A DNA stretch of 64,000 bases, from positions 186,001-250,000 of the forward strand of contig CAVRQR010000015.1 in the NCBI GenBank assembly GCA_963723495.1, read 5' to 3'. The stretch comes from Gp6-AA40 sp963723495 (GTDB lineage Bacteria; Acidobacteriota; Vicinamibacteria; Vicinamibacterales; UBA2999). The notes beneath the pieces were generated by a model. The model saw only the letters and a program-made list of their open reading frames with translations. It was not told the origin of the DNA and ran no database searches. Position 1 is the stretch's first letter; each line of letters opens with the position of its first letter. Positions 20,043 through 28,761 of this stretch are shown here, in pieces. The translations under genes were made by a program, and so were the position numbers.

Positions 20043-20899
20043 ATGCGCATCCTCGTGTCCAACGACGACGGGATATACAGTCCTGGAATTGCGGTGCTCG
20101 CCGGGATCGCCTCAGAGTTTGGAGACGTGTGTGTCGTAGCACCCGATGTCGAACGCTCATCGGCGGGACACTCGATCACCGCGTCGCGCCCGCTCTCCTA
20201 TCGTCCAACGAGACTCGAAGGCCTGACGGCATACAGGGTCAACGGCACACCCGCAGACTGCGTCTCGATTGGCGTATATCACTGGGAGAAGGTCGACATC
20301 GTCTTGTCGGGGCTCAATCTCGGCTTCAACCTCGGTAACTCGATCTGGCACTCGGGCACTGTTGCCGCGGCCAAACAAGCCGCACTGTTAGGCCTGCGCG
20401 GCGTTGCCTTCAGTGCACCGGCGGGCGCAGAGTCGATTGCCGATTTCGAGCCCTTGACGCCCGTGGATTCGTCAGGTGCTGCAGACGCTTCTGGCCGAGG
20501 GCGAGCTGCCGCTCGTCAACGTCAATATTCCGCGTCATCCGCGCGGCGTCATCTGGACTCGCTCGTCGGTTCGCCGGTACGACGGAAAGATTGTTCCGAC
20601 AGCAAGATCCCGCTGGCCGCAAGGTGTTCTGGTTCACCGTCACGCCGATCGAAGGCGCGGAGGAGGGCACCGATCGCTGGGCCATGGAACAGGGTTGGAT
20701 ATCAATGACACCCTTGCGTCTCGACTTGACCGACGGACACTCACTCGAAGAGGTGCGAGCACGGCGTCCGCTCGACGCGGTGCTCGCGGCAGTCGTGTCG
20801 CCAGGGAAATCGTCTCCGCAGGCCGCACAATCGGTCCGCGAAGACGAAGCCCCTGCCGCGATTCCGAAAGCCATCGGCGAGGAATCTACTGATCGCTAG
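20043..20899 (+). CDS. surE: 5'/3'-nucleotidase SurE (two frameshifts)
   Basis: 284 residues after removal of one A near 20458 and one near 20602. The family's metal-binding N-terminus MRILVSNDDGIYSPG is intact, as are ERSSAGHSIT, VNGTPADCVSIG and SGLNLGFNLGNS...SGTVAAA. SurE dephosphorylates nucleoside monophosphates in stress survival. The start is ATG 20043. The protein carries an acidic, Ala/Ser-rich tail of about 35 residues beyond the usual SurE end (SPGKSSPQAAQSVREDEAP), so it is longer than typical 250-residue members. Confidence 0.87.
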
Positions 20900-20911
20900 C
20901 CGACCGCGCAT

Positions 20912-21115
20912 CTACATCTTCTGCCGCGCAAAAAACGAGTCCACTTCCTGCTCGGCGCGTTGCCGTGCGTAGCCATAGCGCTCCTGCACGAGGCCAACCA
21001 GCTTCTCCGCCTCGCCATTCACCTGATCGAGCTCGTCGTCAGTGAGCTTGCCCCACTGCGCCTTCGCACTGCCCTTCAACTGGTGCCACTTGCCCTGGAT
21101 GATATCTGTATTCAT
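20912..21115 (-). CDS. CsbD family stress protein
   Basis: A 67-residue hydrophilic protein of normal CsbD length: MNTDIIQGKWHQLKGSAKA, then KLTDDELDQVNGEAEKLVG and YGYARQRAEQEVDSFFA. CsbD-like proteins are induced by general stress in many bacteria, but their molecular role is unknown. ATG 21115 is chosen because AAGGAG lies 6 nt upstream. It converges with surE. The 277 bp between it and the BON lipoprotein hold no gene. Confidence 0.9.
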   Translation of the reverse strand: MNTDIIQGKWHQLKGSAKAQWGKLTDDELDQVNGEAEKLVGLVQERYGYARQRAEQEVDSFFARQKM

Positions 21116-21392
21116 CACATACTCCTTGTTCGTCTCCTCCTTGTTCGTCTCGCGGTGTGAGCGCGAGACGCGTGACTACCGAGCAGATTGCGTACCACCC
21201 AACTGATCGCGCGATATGGCCGCTCGAAGCGCATCCGAGGCTGTAAGGCTTACAAGCAGAGCTAAGCAGAAGCGCGAGAGCTGATGAGAACGCAGGCGTT
21301 GTTTTCATTGAACGTTCTGTTGACCAGGTCGAACTGGCGCGATGGTCCGAAGCTTGCCTTACAGACGGAGCAGGGACTTGAGGAGGACGACC

Positions 21393-21905
21393 ATGAAACT
21401 AGCAGTGGGATGCCTGGCCGCGGCGATCATGATTTCGACTGCAGCGTGCGGGCCAAGAAATCCCGACTACGAGAAGACGGCCGATGACGCGCTGTCAACT
21501 GCAGCGCTCGACGATGTGGATGCCAACTACGACAACGACGCGAAGACGATTCATTTGACGGGCACCGTCAACACAGAGAATGAGCGTCAACGCGCAACCG
21601 ATGTCGTCCAGAAGGCGGTCGGGGACGGCGCGCAGGTCGCCAACGAAGTCACCGTGGCGAACAAGGATGAAGAGATCGCCGACGATTTCGACGGCGCCCT
21701 TGAAAGTCGTCTCGACGAACTCGTCGACAACGAGGCCGATCTCAAGGAAGACAGCATCAACTTCGATGTCAATAACGGCGTGATCACGATTACCGGTGAC
21801 GTGGACAGCGCGGCGGAACGCGATCGCGTCGGCGATCTCGCGCGCAGTCAGCCAGGTGTGAAGGATGTCGTGAACTCATTGGAAGTGAAACCAAACAAAT
21901 CGTAA
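21393..21905 (+). CDS. BON-domain lipoprotein
   Basis: 170 residues. Signal with lipobox (MISTAACGPRN), then two BON-type repeats, the first around YDNDAKTIHLTGTVNTENER and the second around NFDVNNGVITITGDVDSAAE, each ending in the pattern VANEVTV or VKDVVNSLEV. BON domains bind membranes or phospholipids; this is probably a periplasmic protein anchored in a membrane and linked to envelope stress. The start at 21393 is supported by GAGGAGG upstream. Confidence 0.87.
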   Translation: MKLAVGCLAAAIMISTAACGPRNPDYEKTADDALSTAALDDVDANYDNDAKTIHLTGTVNTENERQRATDVVQKAVGDGAQVANEVTVANKDEEIADDFDGALESRLDELVDNEADLKEDSINFDVNNGVITITGDVDSAAERDRVGDLARSQPGVKDVVNSLEVKPNKS

Positions 21906-21973
21906 CGACACTAGTCGGTAAGACGGTCGCAAGGAGCGAACAGCGGCGCGAAGTTGCCGCACGGAGGTATGCG

Positions 21974-22459
21974 ATGGGTTCGGCCGCTCTGCTCCTGGGA
22001 GTAGTTCTCGCAATGTGGGCAGGTCCGCTGTATGCGCAGACAGCGGCTCCTGCCCCGGACGCCTCGGCTTCCGGCCTGCCTGGCGTCTACGACTGTCGGG
22101 GAATGGGAGCAGATGGCCAGCCGTATCGCGGCGCTGTCATTATCGAGACCGACGGGAATCGATTCGTGCTGCAGTGGTATGTGGGAGCGCAACTGAGCGC
22201 GATGGGACTCGGCCTTCGCGAAGGCAACGTACTCGCCGTCAGTTTCTTCGGCGCTGATGCGGGTGGCATCATCCTCTATAAAATCGACGGAACACGCCTG
22301 ATTGGTCAATGGAGCGCACCCGTCGCCAACGGTCAGGTGTTCGACGAAACGCTTACCCGGGTGGCGGATCCTCCGCCAGCGGCAACACCCTCTTCTCCGC
22401 CACCGTCAAAGCCGCGTCCGTCCGGCGCACGGCCATTCGGAAAGTCGCGGCCGGTGTAA
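21974..22459 (+). CDS. secreted hypothetical protein with Pro/Ser-rich tail
   Basis: 161 residues: signal peptide ending near LYAQ, a compact beta domain (GVYDCRGMGADGQPYRGAV, ETDGNRFVLQWYVG, IILYKIDGTRLIGQWSAP) and a Pro/Ser-rich tail from about residue 135. The core resembles small lipocalin- or avidin-like beta barrels described as hypothetical in related genomes; no function is claimed. It stands 68 bp after the BON gene and may be co-transcribed. Confidence 0.7.
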   Translation: MGSAALLLGVVLAMWAGPLYAQTAAPAPDASASGLPGVYDCRGMGADGQPYRGAVIIETDGNRFVLQWYVGAQLSAMGLGLREGNVLAVSFFGADAGGIILYKIDGTRLIGQWSAPVANGQVFDETLTRVADPPPAATPSSPPPSKPRPSGARPFGKSRPV

Positions 22460-22538
22460 GTGTCCCGGCTCAGACGGACCGCCGTTTGCACAGAGCACGG
22501 CAGTTGACCCGCGGCCACACTCTTAAGGGGATGGGGAC

Positions 22539-22673
22539 ATGGATACGCTCTGGATGATCTCTGGTGCCGTGGTCGTCTCAATCGTGGCCGCTCTCGTAAA
22601 AACCCGCCGAGCGACGCCGATGAATCTCGGCTACGTCAGCCGCGACTGGTTGGTCAGGCACAGCGCGGATTAG
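22539..22673 (+). CDS. small membrane protein (44 residues)
   Basis: An ATG with an AAGGGG stretch about 10 nt upstream opens a 44-codon frame ending TAG. It predicts one membrane helix (MISGAVVVSIVAALV) and a C-terminal YVSRDWLVRHS tail. Short proteins with a helix followed by a similar conserved tail occur in several Gram-negative groups; that likeness is from memory and unverified. Confidence 0.45.
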   Translation: MDTLWMISGAVVVSIVAALVKTRRATPMNLGYVSRDWLVRHSAD

Positions 22674-22712
22674 CGGTTGCGCCTGTAAGACCTACAGACG
22701 CGCCGGCTACCT

Positions 22713-23150
22713 TCACCGTTTCACGAAGCTCGTGGCCGAGCTGGCGATCAGCAACGGACGCTTTCGCAAGGCGTCGCGTTCCGCCATCGTCAGCGTACCG
22801 ATGAGGGGACGTCCCACTTCTTCCTGCTGAGCCACAAAGCCGTGAACGACTCCCGTCACCGTGACTTGCTCTCCCGCAGTGATCATGGCGCTCCCAGATT
22901 CCACGATAACGGCGACTGAATCCGCGGCCAGCGGCACGTGGGGCCCCGTGTCCGACAGCACGACGAGTCGCGGACTGGCAATTCTGCTGATGACGCCGTC
23001 AACGACCCGAACGCGCTGTCCCACCAATGGCACGGTGAATGCGGTGATCGTCTTCACCCGGACCTGCACCGCTGGGCTCTGCGGCGTGGCAGGCTGGCGC
23101 GCTTCGGATGAGGCGCCACAACCGAGCGCAACAATGACGGCAGCTACCAT
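22713..23150 (-). CDS. hypothetical lipoprotein or secreted beta-rich protein
   Basis: 145 residues. The N-terminus VAAVIVALGCGASSEAR looks like a short lipobox signal. The rest is beta-rich (VRVKTITAFTVPLVGQRVRV, ASPRLVVLSDTGPHVPLA, AGEQVTVTGVVHGFVAQQ), which could be an OB-like fold. No family recognised. The 329 bp between its start and the CheB-CheR gene (23151-23479) contain no supportable gene. Confidence 0.6.
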   Translation of the reverse strand: MVAAVIVALGCGASSEARQPATPQSPAVQVRVKTITAFTVPLVGQRVRVVDGVISRIASPRLVVLSDTGPHVPLAADSVAVIVESGSAMITAGEQVTVTGVVHGFVAQQEEVGRPLIGTLTMAERDALRKRPLLIASSATSFVKR

Positions 23151-23479
23151 GCGCGTCCACCACAGCGGCCTTCTTTCTCATCGCGATCATTGCGCACCCC
23201 GCGCGAATGTTTCATATCACATGCAGCATCGTCGTCAAGACCCACGTGGCGAGGAATCGACGCGGTCAGATGCGGCCTCCAACAAGAGGCCGCCAAGTAG
23301 TGAGACGACCTCGATGTCTCGACGCGATCTGATCGTCGTCGGCACAGCGGGGAGTCAGCAATTCATTCGGGACCAGATGTCGGCTATGGGCTATGGACGT
23401 GATCTCGAGGATCCGCAACTGGCGGGAGTAAAGACCGGTCGAAAGCGGCCCAGACAGGGATAGGATTGCCCACTGCCCT

Positions 23480-26400
23480 ATGGCAAAGAAGACGGGAAAG
23501 GCAAAGTCACGAGCCCAACGGCCGACCACCCGACGGAAACCGCAGGTGGTGCGGCTGCGCCCCGCCCAACCGCGGGAGTCCCGTCGACATCAATACCCGA
23601 TCGAGCGTCCGGCATCCGTTCAACCGATCCGGATCCGCAACGGCGATGACATCACCATCGTCGGTGTGGGCGCCTCGGCCGGTGGTCTCGAAGCGTTCTC
23701 GAGCATGATCCGTGCTCTGCCACCGAAGCCGGGTGTCGCGATGGTCCTGGTGCAGCATCTGGCGCCCCAGCACGAGAGTGCCTTACCAACGCTGCTGGCG
23801 AGTTATACCGAGATGCCAGTCGTGCAGGTAACCGAGGGCATGCGTATCGAACGCGACCATGTCTACGTCATCCCGCCGAACGTCCAGATGGGGGTCACCG
23901 ATAGCCATTTCCATCTGAAACCGCGTCCGGAAGACCGCACGCAATATACGCCGATCGACTCATTCCTGACCTCGCTGGCGGATCACGCCAAGCGTCGAGC
24001 CATCGGCGTCATTCTTTCGGGGACCGCGTCAGACGGTGCCATCGGCGTGCGGGAGATCAAGGGTGCGGGGGGCATCACCTTCGCGCAGACACCGAAGACG
24101 GCGAAATTCGACAGCATGCCCCGCGCGGCGATCGCAACGGGGATGATCGACATCGTGCTGCCGCCTGCCGAGATCGCCGCCAAGCTGACGGAGCTCGCGG
24201 AGCATCCGTATGTGCGTGAGTTCGTGCCGACGAGCGGCGATGAGCTCAATGTTCGCGACGAGCAACTCCGGCGCATCTTCGATCTGCTCCGACCGGCGAG
24301 CGGCATCGACTTCAAGCATTACAAGCTTCCCACCATCAAGCGGCGGCTGCTCCGGCGAATGGCCTTGCATCGGCTGACCGACGTTCAGCACTACGTTCGT
24401 CTACTCGAGGAGAACCCCGCCGAAGTCCGGTCGCTGTACCAGGATCTGCTGATCCATGTGACTCGCTTTTTTCGAGAGCCGGAGTCGTTCAAGGCGCTTG
24501 CCGAGCAGGTGTTTCCGAAACTGGTCGAGGTTCGACGCCACGATGAACAGCCGATTCGCGCCTGGGTCTCCGGCTGCGCGACCGGAGAGGAAGCCTATTC
24601 GCTGGCGATCTCGTTGCTCGAGTACCTGCACGATCAGCATCAGGAGATCGGCATCCAGATCTTCGCCACGGATGTCAGCGACACGGCGATCGAACACGCA
24701 CGGAGCGGGCTCTATCCTGCCAGCATCGAGTCGGACGTTCCGCCGGAAATCCTGCGCCGGTTCTTCACGAAGATCGATGGCAGCTACCGCGTCAGCAAGA
24801 ACGTCCGCGATCTGTGCGTCTTCGCACGTCAGGATCTGACCAAGGATCCGCCATTCTCGCGTCTGGACCTGATTCTCTGCCGTAACGTTCTGATCTACAT
24901 GGACGTCGTGCTGCAGCAGCGGCTGATATCCGTCTTCCATTACGCGCTCAAGTCGCATGGCTTCCTTGCGCTGGGGCAGGCGGAAACGGTCGGATCGCAG
25001 GTCGGGCTCTTCAGCCTGGCCGACAAGAAGTTCCGCATCTACCGGAAGAAGATCTCGTCGCGACCGCCGACCGCGATCAGCGTCGACTACAGCCCGCCCG
25101 GTCTGCCCAGGAAGCGTTCGCCGGAGGAGATACCACCCGAAGAGAAGGCACTGCAGACCGAAGTCAGTCGGATCATCTTCGACCGCTACGCTCCACCCGG
25201 CGTCGTCGTCGACTCCGACCTCCAGATCGTACAGTTTCGCGGGCAGACCGGCGCGTACCTCGAGCCCGCCCCGGGCGAGGCGAGTCTGAGCCTGTTGAAG
25301 ATGGCGCGTGAGGGACTGCTTCACGGGCTGCGCACCGTGCTCCACACCGTTCGCAAGACCAGGCAGCCCGTACGAAAGACCGGTCTCCGGGTCAGGTCGT
25401 CGCGTGGCTGGGCCCCCGTCAACCTCGACATCATCCCGCTCAGCGCGTCAGGCCGCCCCCACTATCTGGTGCTGTTTCAGGAGCCCGATGGCCGGCGGGC
25501 GGACCAGTCGGAGGCCATCGAAACGCCAACAGCGAAGCCATCCCCTGGCCAGCGCAGGCGCGAGCGGCGATCGCAACTCGATCTGCTCGAGCGCGAGCTC
25601 GCCGCCAGCCGTGAGTATCTGCAATCCATCATTCAGGAGCTCGAGGCGGCGAACGAGGAGTTGCAGTCCGCCAACGAGGAGATCCTCTCCAGCAATGAGG
25701 AGCTGCAGAGCACCAACGAGGAACTCGACACTGCGAAAGAAGAGCTCCAGTCGACCAATGAAGAGCTCAACACGCTCAACGAGGAGCTGCACGGACGCAA
25801 TGAAGAGCTGAGCCGGGTCAACAGCGACTTGATAAACTTGCTCGCGAGCGTTCAGATCGCCATCGTCATCATTTCGAGCGATCTGCGCATTCGCCGATTC
25901 ACTCCGATGGCGGAGAAGGTGCTCAACCTGATCGCGGGTGACGTCGATCGACCGATCGGCCACATCAAGCCCAATATCGATTGCCCTAATCTGGAGCAGC
26001 TGATTCTCAACGCGATCGACTCGGTTGCACCCGTCGAGCGCGAAGTCCGAGATCAGAGCGGACATTGGTATCGCTGCGCGTCCGTCCCTACAAGAACGTC
26101 GACAACAAGATCGATGGCGCCGTGCTCACGCTGTTCGACGTCGATGTTCCCAAGCGGAGCGCGCAGCAGTTACGCCTGGCCAAGGAATACACGGAGACAC
26201 TGATGGCGGCGATCGATCAGCCGATCGTCGGTACTCGATGCCGGGTTACGGGTGCAGGCGGCCAGCAGCCGGTTCGCGGGCACGCTCGGCACGTCTGCCG
26301 GGAGCGATCATCGGCAAGCATATCTCCGAGCTCGATGGCGCGTGGAACCTGAGCTCACTCGTGGATCGCATACAAGGCTGGCCCAAATCCAACTCCGGCT

Positions 26401-26555
26401 TCGAGCGCGTGGCACTCGAAACCGACGGCGGCAGCGGGCCGCCTCGGACAGGCTGGTTGACCGGGCGCTGGCTGGCCTCGCACGAATCACCAGATACACA
26501 GGTGTTGGTCCTCGTCATTTCCGCATCCGAGGGCGCGCCAAGTGGCGAGCCGTAA
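23480..26555 (+). CDS. CheB-CheR-PAS fusion signalling protein (three frameshifts near 3' end)
   Basis: 1024 residues when restored. A basic N-tail is followed by a CheB-type methylesterase domain (VGVGASAGGLEAF at about 62-74 with catalytic Ser; VLVQHL; SGTASDGAIG), a CheR-type methyltransferase domain (TRFFREPESF, WVSGCATGEEAYSLAI, ILCRNVLIYMD), a long coiled coil of SNEELQSTNEEL-type repeats, and two PAS domains (LRIRRFTPMAEKVLNLI; then VVLDAGLRVQAASSRF and GAIIGKHISELD). Breaks at about 26072, 26230 and 26290 fall in the C-terminal PAS region; their sum restores 1025 codons. There is no kinase domain; the downstream kinase overlaps it by 14 bp and is its likely partner. Confidence 0.88.
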
Positions 26556-28284
26556 CGGGATCATGGGCTCTCCGAAGCATGACCACCGTCGCGGCAATCC
26601 GATCGAGCGACTCCTTCGACTGCACCCGGATGAGATCGACCAGGCGGCACTCGGCGAGCTTCTTCACGAACTACAGGTTCACCATCAGGAACTGACCGCT
26701 CAGAATACGCAGTTGATCGAAACGCAGCGGGCACTCGAGGAGTCGCGCGACCGCTTCGTCGACCTCTACGATTTCGCGCCGATCGGTTACATGACGCTCA
26801 GCACGAGCGGGATCGTTCGCGAAATCAATCTCACCGGCGCTGCTGTCCTCCGTCGGGAACGCAGCAACATTATCGGGCTGCCGTTCAACGCATTCGTCGC
26901 GACCCCGGACAAGGCGCGGTTTGCCGATCATCTTCGGCACTTCCGCCGGACGGAGCGATTGAGTACGACGGTCGAACTGGCGCTCAAAGGGGGAATCACG
27001 GCCACGTACGTTCAGCTCGTGACACGGTCTCACGCAGGCGATGACGCCGAGCATTCCGGTTTACTGACTGCGCTCATCGACATCACCGAGCGGAAGCGTC
27101 TCGAGCAGGAGCGTCGCGACGCCGAGGAAACGCGAGATCGGCTGGCGCGCGATCGTGAGATCGCAAGCGCCCGTGCCGGTGCGAAGGATTACTTCCTGGC
27201 CACGCTCAGCCACGAGCTACGAACGCCGCTCACGCCGATCCTGGCGACTCTTTCCAACCAGCAGCTCATCTCACTCGCCCCGGAGCCCCTCCTTGCCGCG
27301 CTGCAGACGGTCCGGCGCAATCTCGACCTCGAGGTACGCCTCATCGACGACCTGCTCGATGTCACCCGGATCTCCCGCAATCGTCTCGTGCTGGTAAAAG
27401 AACGCGTCGATATTCACCAGGTCCTGCAGGATGTCTTGCAGATGCTCGGCCATGAGATCCGTCAGCGGGGCATCCAGGTGACAACCGCTCTTGGCGCAAC
27501 GAAACACTGGGTGTTGGGAGATCCGACGCGGCTCCGCCAGGTGTTCTGGAATCTGCTTGGAAACGCATTCAAGTTCTCCGATCCGGGCGGAACGGTGAGC
27601 GTGACTTCCGCGGCCGAATCCGGGGACTCCATTCAGGTCGCGATCAGCGACGGCGGTGCCGGCATGGACGACCGCGTCGTCGCTTCCATCAACGAACGCG
27701 GTGACGCCGAGCAGGGGCCGATTACCTCCACCTCAGGTCTCGGGCTCGGCCTGGCGATCTGTCGTGGTGTGATCAGCGCGCACAAGGGGACGCTGCGCGC
27801 CATGAGTCGCGGAACAGGACGCGGAAGTACCTTCGTGGTAGAGATCCCGATCGCTGCCCACCTCGAGCTGTGGGAGCAGCCCGTCACGCGTCCATTGCCG
27901 TCCGCTGACGCGCATCCTCGCCCCAGGCGTATCCTGCTCGTCGAGGACCATCAGGACAGCGCCGACATGCTGGCACAGCTCCTCAAGATGTACGACTACG
28001 AGGTGAGCCTCGCGCGCAGCATGGAGGAAGCCATTTCCGTCGCCGATGCAGGATCTTTCGATCTGCTGATCAGCGACATCCGGTTGCCAGATGGGAGCGG
28101 TCTCGAGCTCATCCGCCGACTGCGCTCGAAGCGTCCGATTCGCGGCATCGCCATCAGCGGCTTCGGAACGGAGCAGGATCAAGAACGCAGCCGCGAAGCC
28201 GGATACGAGTCACACCTTATCAAGCCCCTGGACTTCAACCGGCTCTTGGAAGCGATTGAAGGCGCGCGTCCTCCCGCCGGGTAG
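26542..28284 (+). CDS. PAS hybrid sensor histidine kinase with receiver
   Basis: 580 residues, intact. A short coiled segment (LHELQVHHQELTAQNTQL) leads to a PAS domain (FAPIGYMTLSTSGIVREIN), then HisKA with the phospho-His in ATLSHELRTPLTPILATL, a HATPase domain (FWNLLGNAFKFSDPGG, ISDGGAGMDD, GLGLGLAICRGVI) and a C-terminal receiver (RILLVEDHQDSADM, SDIRLPDGSGLE, HLIKPLD). No membrane segment, so a cytoplasmic sensor. GTG 26542 overlaps the CheB-CheR gene by 14 bp; ATG 26563 is an alternative start. Confidence 0.9.
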   Translation: MASRNGIMGSPKHDHRRGNPIERLLRLHPDEIDQAALGELLHELQVHHQELTAQNTQLIETQRALEESRDRFVDLYDFAPIGYMTLSTSGIVREINLTGAAVLRRERSNIIGLPFNAFVATPDKARFADHLRHFRRTERLSTTVELALKGGITATYVQLVTRSHAGDDAEHSGLLTALIDITERKRLEQERRDAEETRDRLARDREIASARAGAKDYFLATLSHELRTPLTPILATLSNQQLISLAPEPLLAALQTVRRNLDLEVRLIDDLLDVTRISRNRLVLVKERVDIHQVLQDVLQMLGHEIRQRGIQVTTALGATKHWVLGDPTRLRQVFWNLLGNAFKFSDPGGTVSVTSAAESGDSIQVAISDGGAGMDDRVVASINERGDAEQGPITSTSGLGLGLAICRGVISAHKGTLRAMSRGTGRGSTFVVEIPIAAHLELWEQPVTRPLPSADAHPRPRRILLVEDHQDSADMLAQLLKMYDYEVSLARSMEEAISVADAGSFDLLISDIRLPDGSGLELIRRLRSKRPIRGIAISGFGTEQDQERSREAGYESHLIKPLDFNRLLEAIEGARPPAG

Positions 28285-28395
28285 AGCGCCATCGAAGTCT
28301 TCGACGAAAGAATCTTGCAGTCCAAACCTCTGCCGTTCGAGGCTGGACGCACGCCACTCGCCAGGCAGGCACATTCTTCGCTTGCGCGCCTCAGC

Positions 28396-28761
28396 ATGGC
28401 AAAGCAACGTGTGTTGATTGTTGAAGACAATGAGGACGCTGGTGAGATGTACCGGATCCTGATCGAACTTTATGGGCACGAAGTGCTCATCGCTGAGAAC
28501 GGGGCCCGGGGACTGGAGATGTTGAAGTCGGCTCGTCCCGACGTCGCGCTCGTGGACATTGGGCTCCCTGGCATGGACGGCTACGAGATCGCTCGCAGAT
28601 TCAGAGCCGAACCCGAAGCCAAGCGGGTGTACCTCGTCGCGCTCACCGGATATGGGTCTTCCTCGGATGTGGACCGTTCCCGCCAGGCCGGTTTCGACCT
28701 TCACATGCTCAAACCCGTCGACCCACAGGAACTCAAGTCGCTTCTGGACAGCCGAACATGA
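28396..28761 (+). CDS. single-domain response regulator
   Basis: 121 residues: one CheY-like receiver with the acidic pocket in VLIVEDNEDAG, phospho-Asp in ALVDIGLPGMDG, switch Thr in VALTGYG and the Lys in LKPVD. No output domain, so it likely relays phosphate or docks to a partner. The start is ATG 28396; upstream in-frame codons to 28315 look non-coding. It overlaps the next kinase by 4 bp (ATGA). Confidence 0.88.
   Translation: MAKQRVLIVEDNEDAGEMYRILIELYGHEVLIAENGARGLEMLKSARPDVALVDIGLPGMDGYEIARRFRAEPEAKRVYLVALTGYGSSSDVDRSRQAGFDLHMLKPVDPQELKSLLDSRT

Noticed and set aside
23151..23479. Possible small gene before the CheB-CheR fusion (SRRDLIVVGTAGSQQF)
   Set aside because: No ribosome site; low-complexity start; not recognisable, so treated as intergenic.
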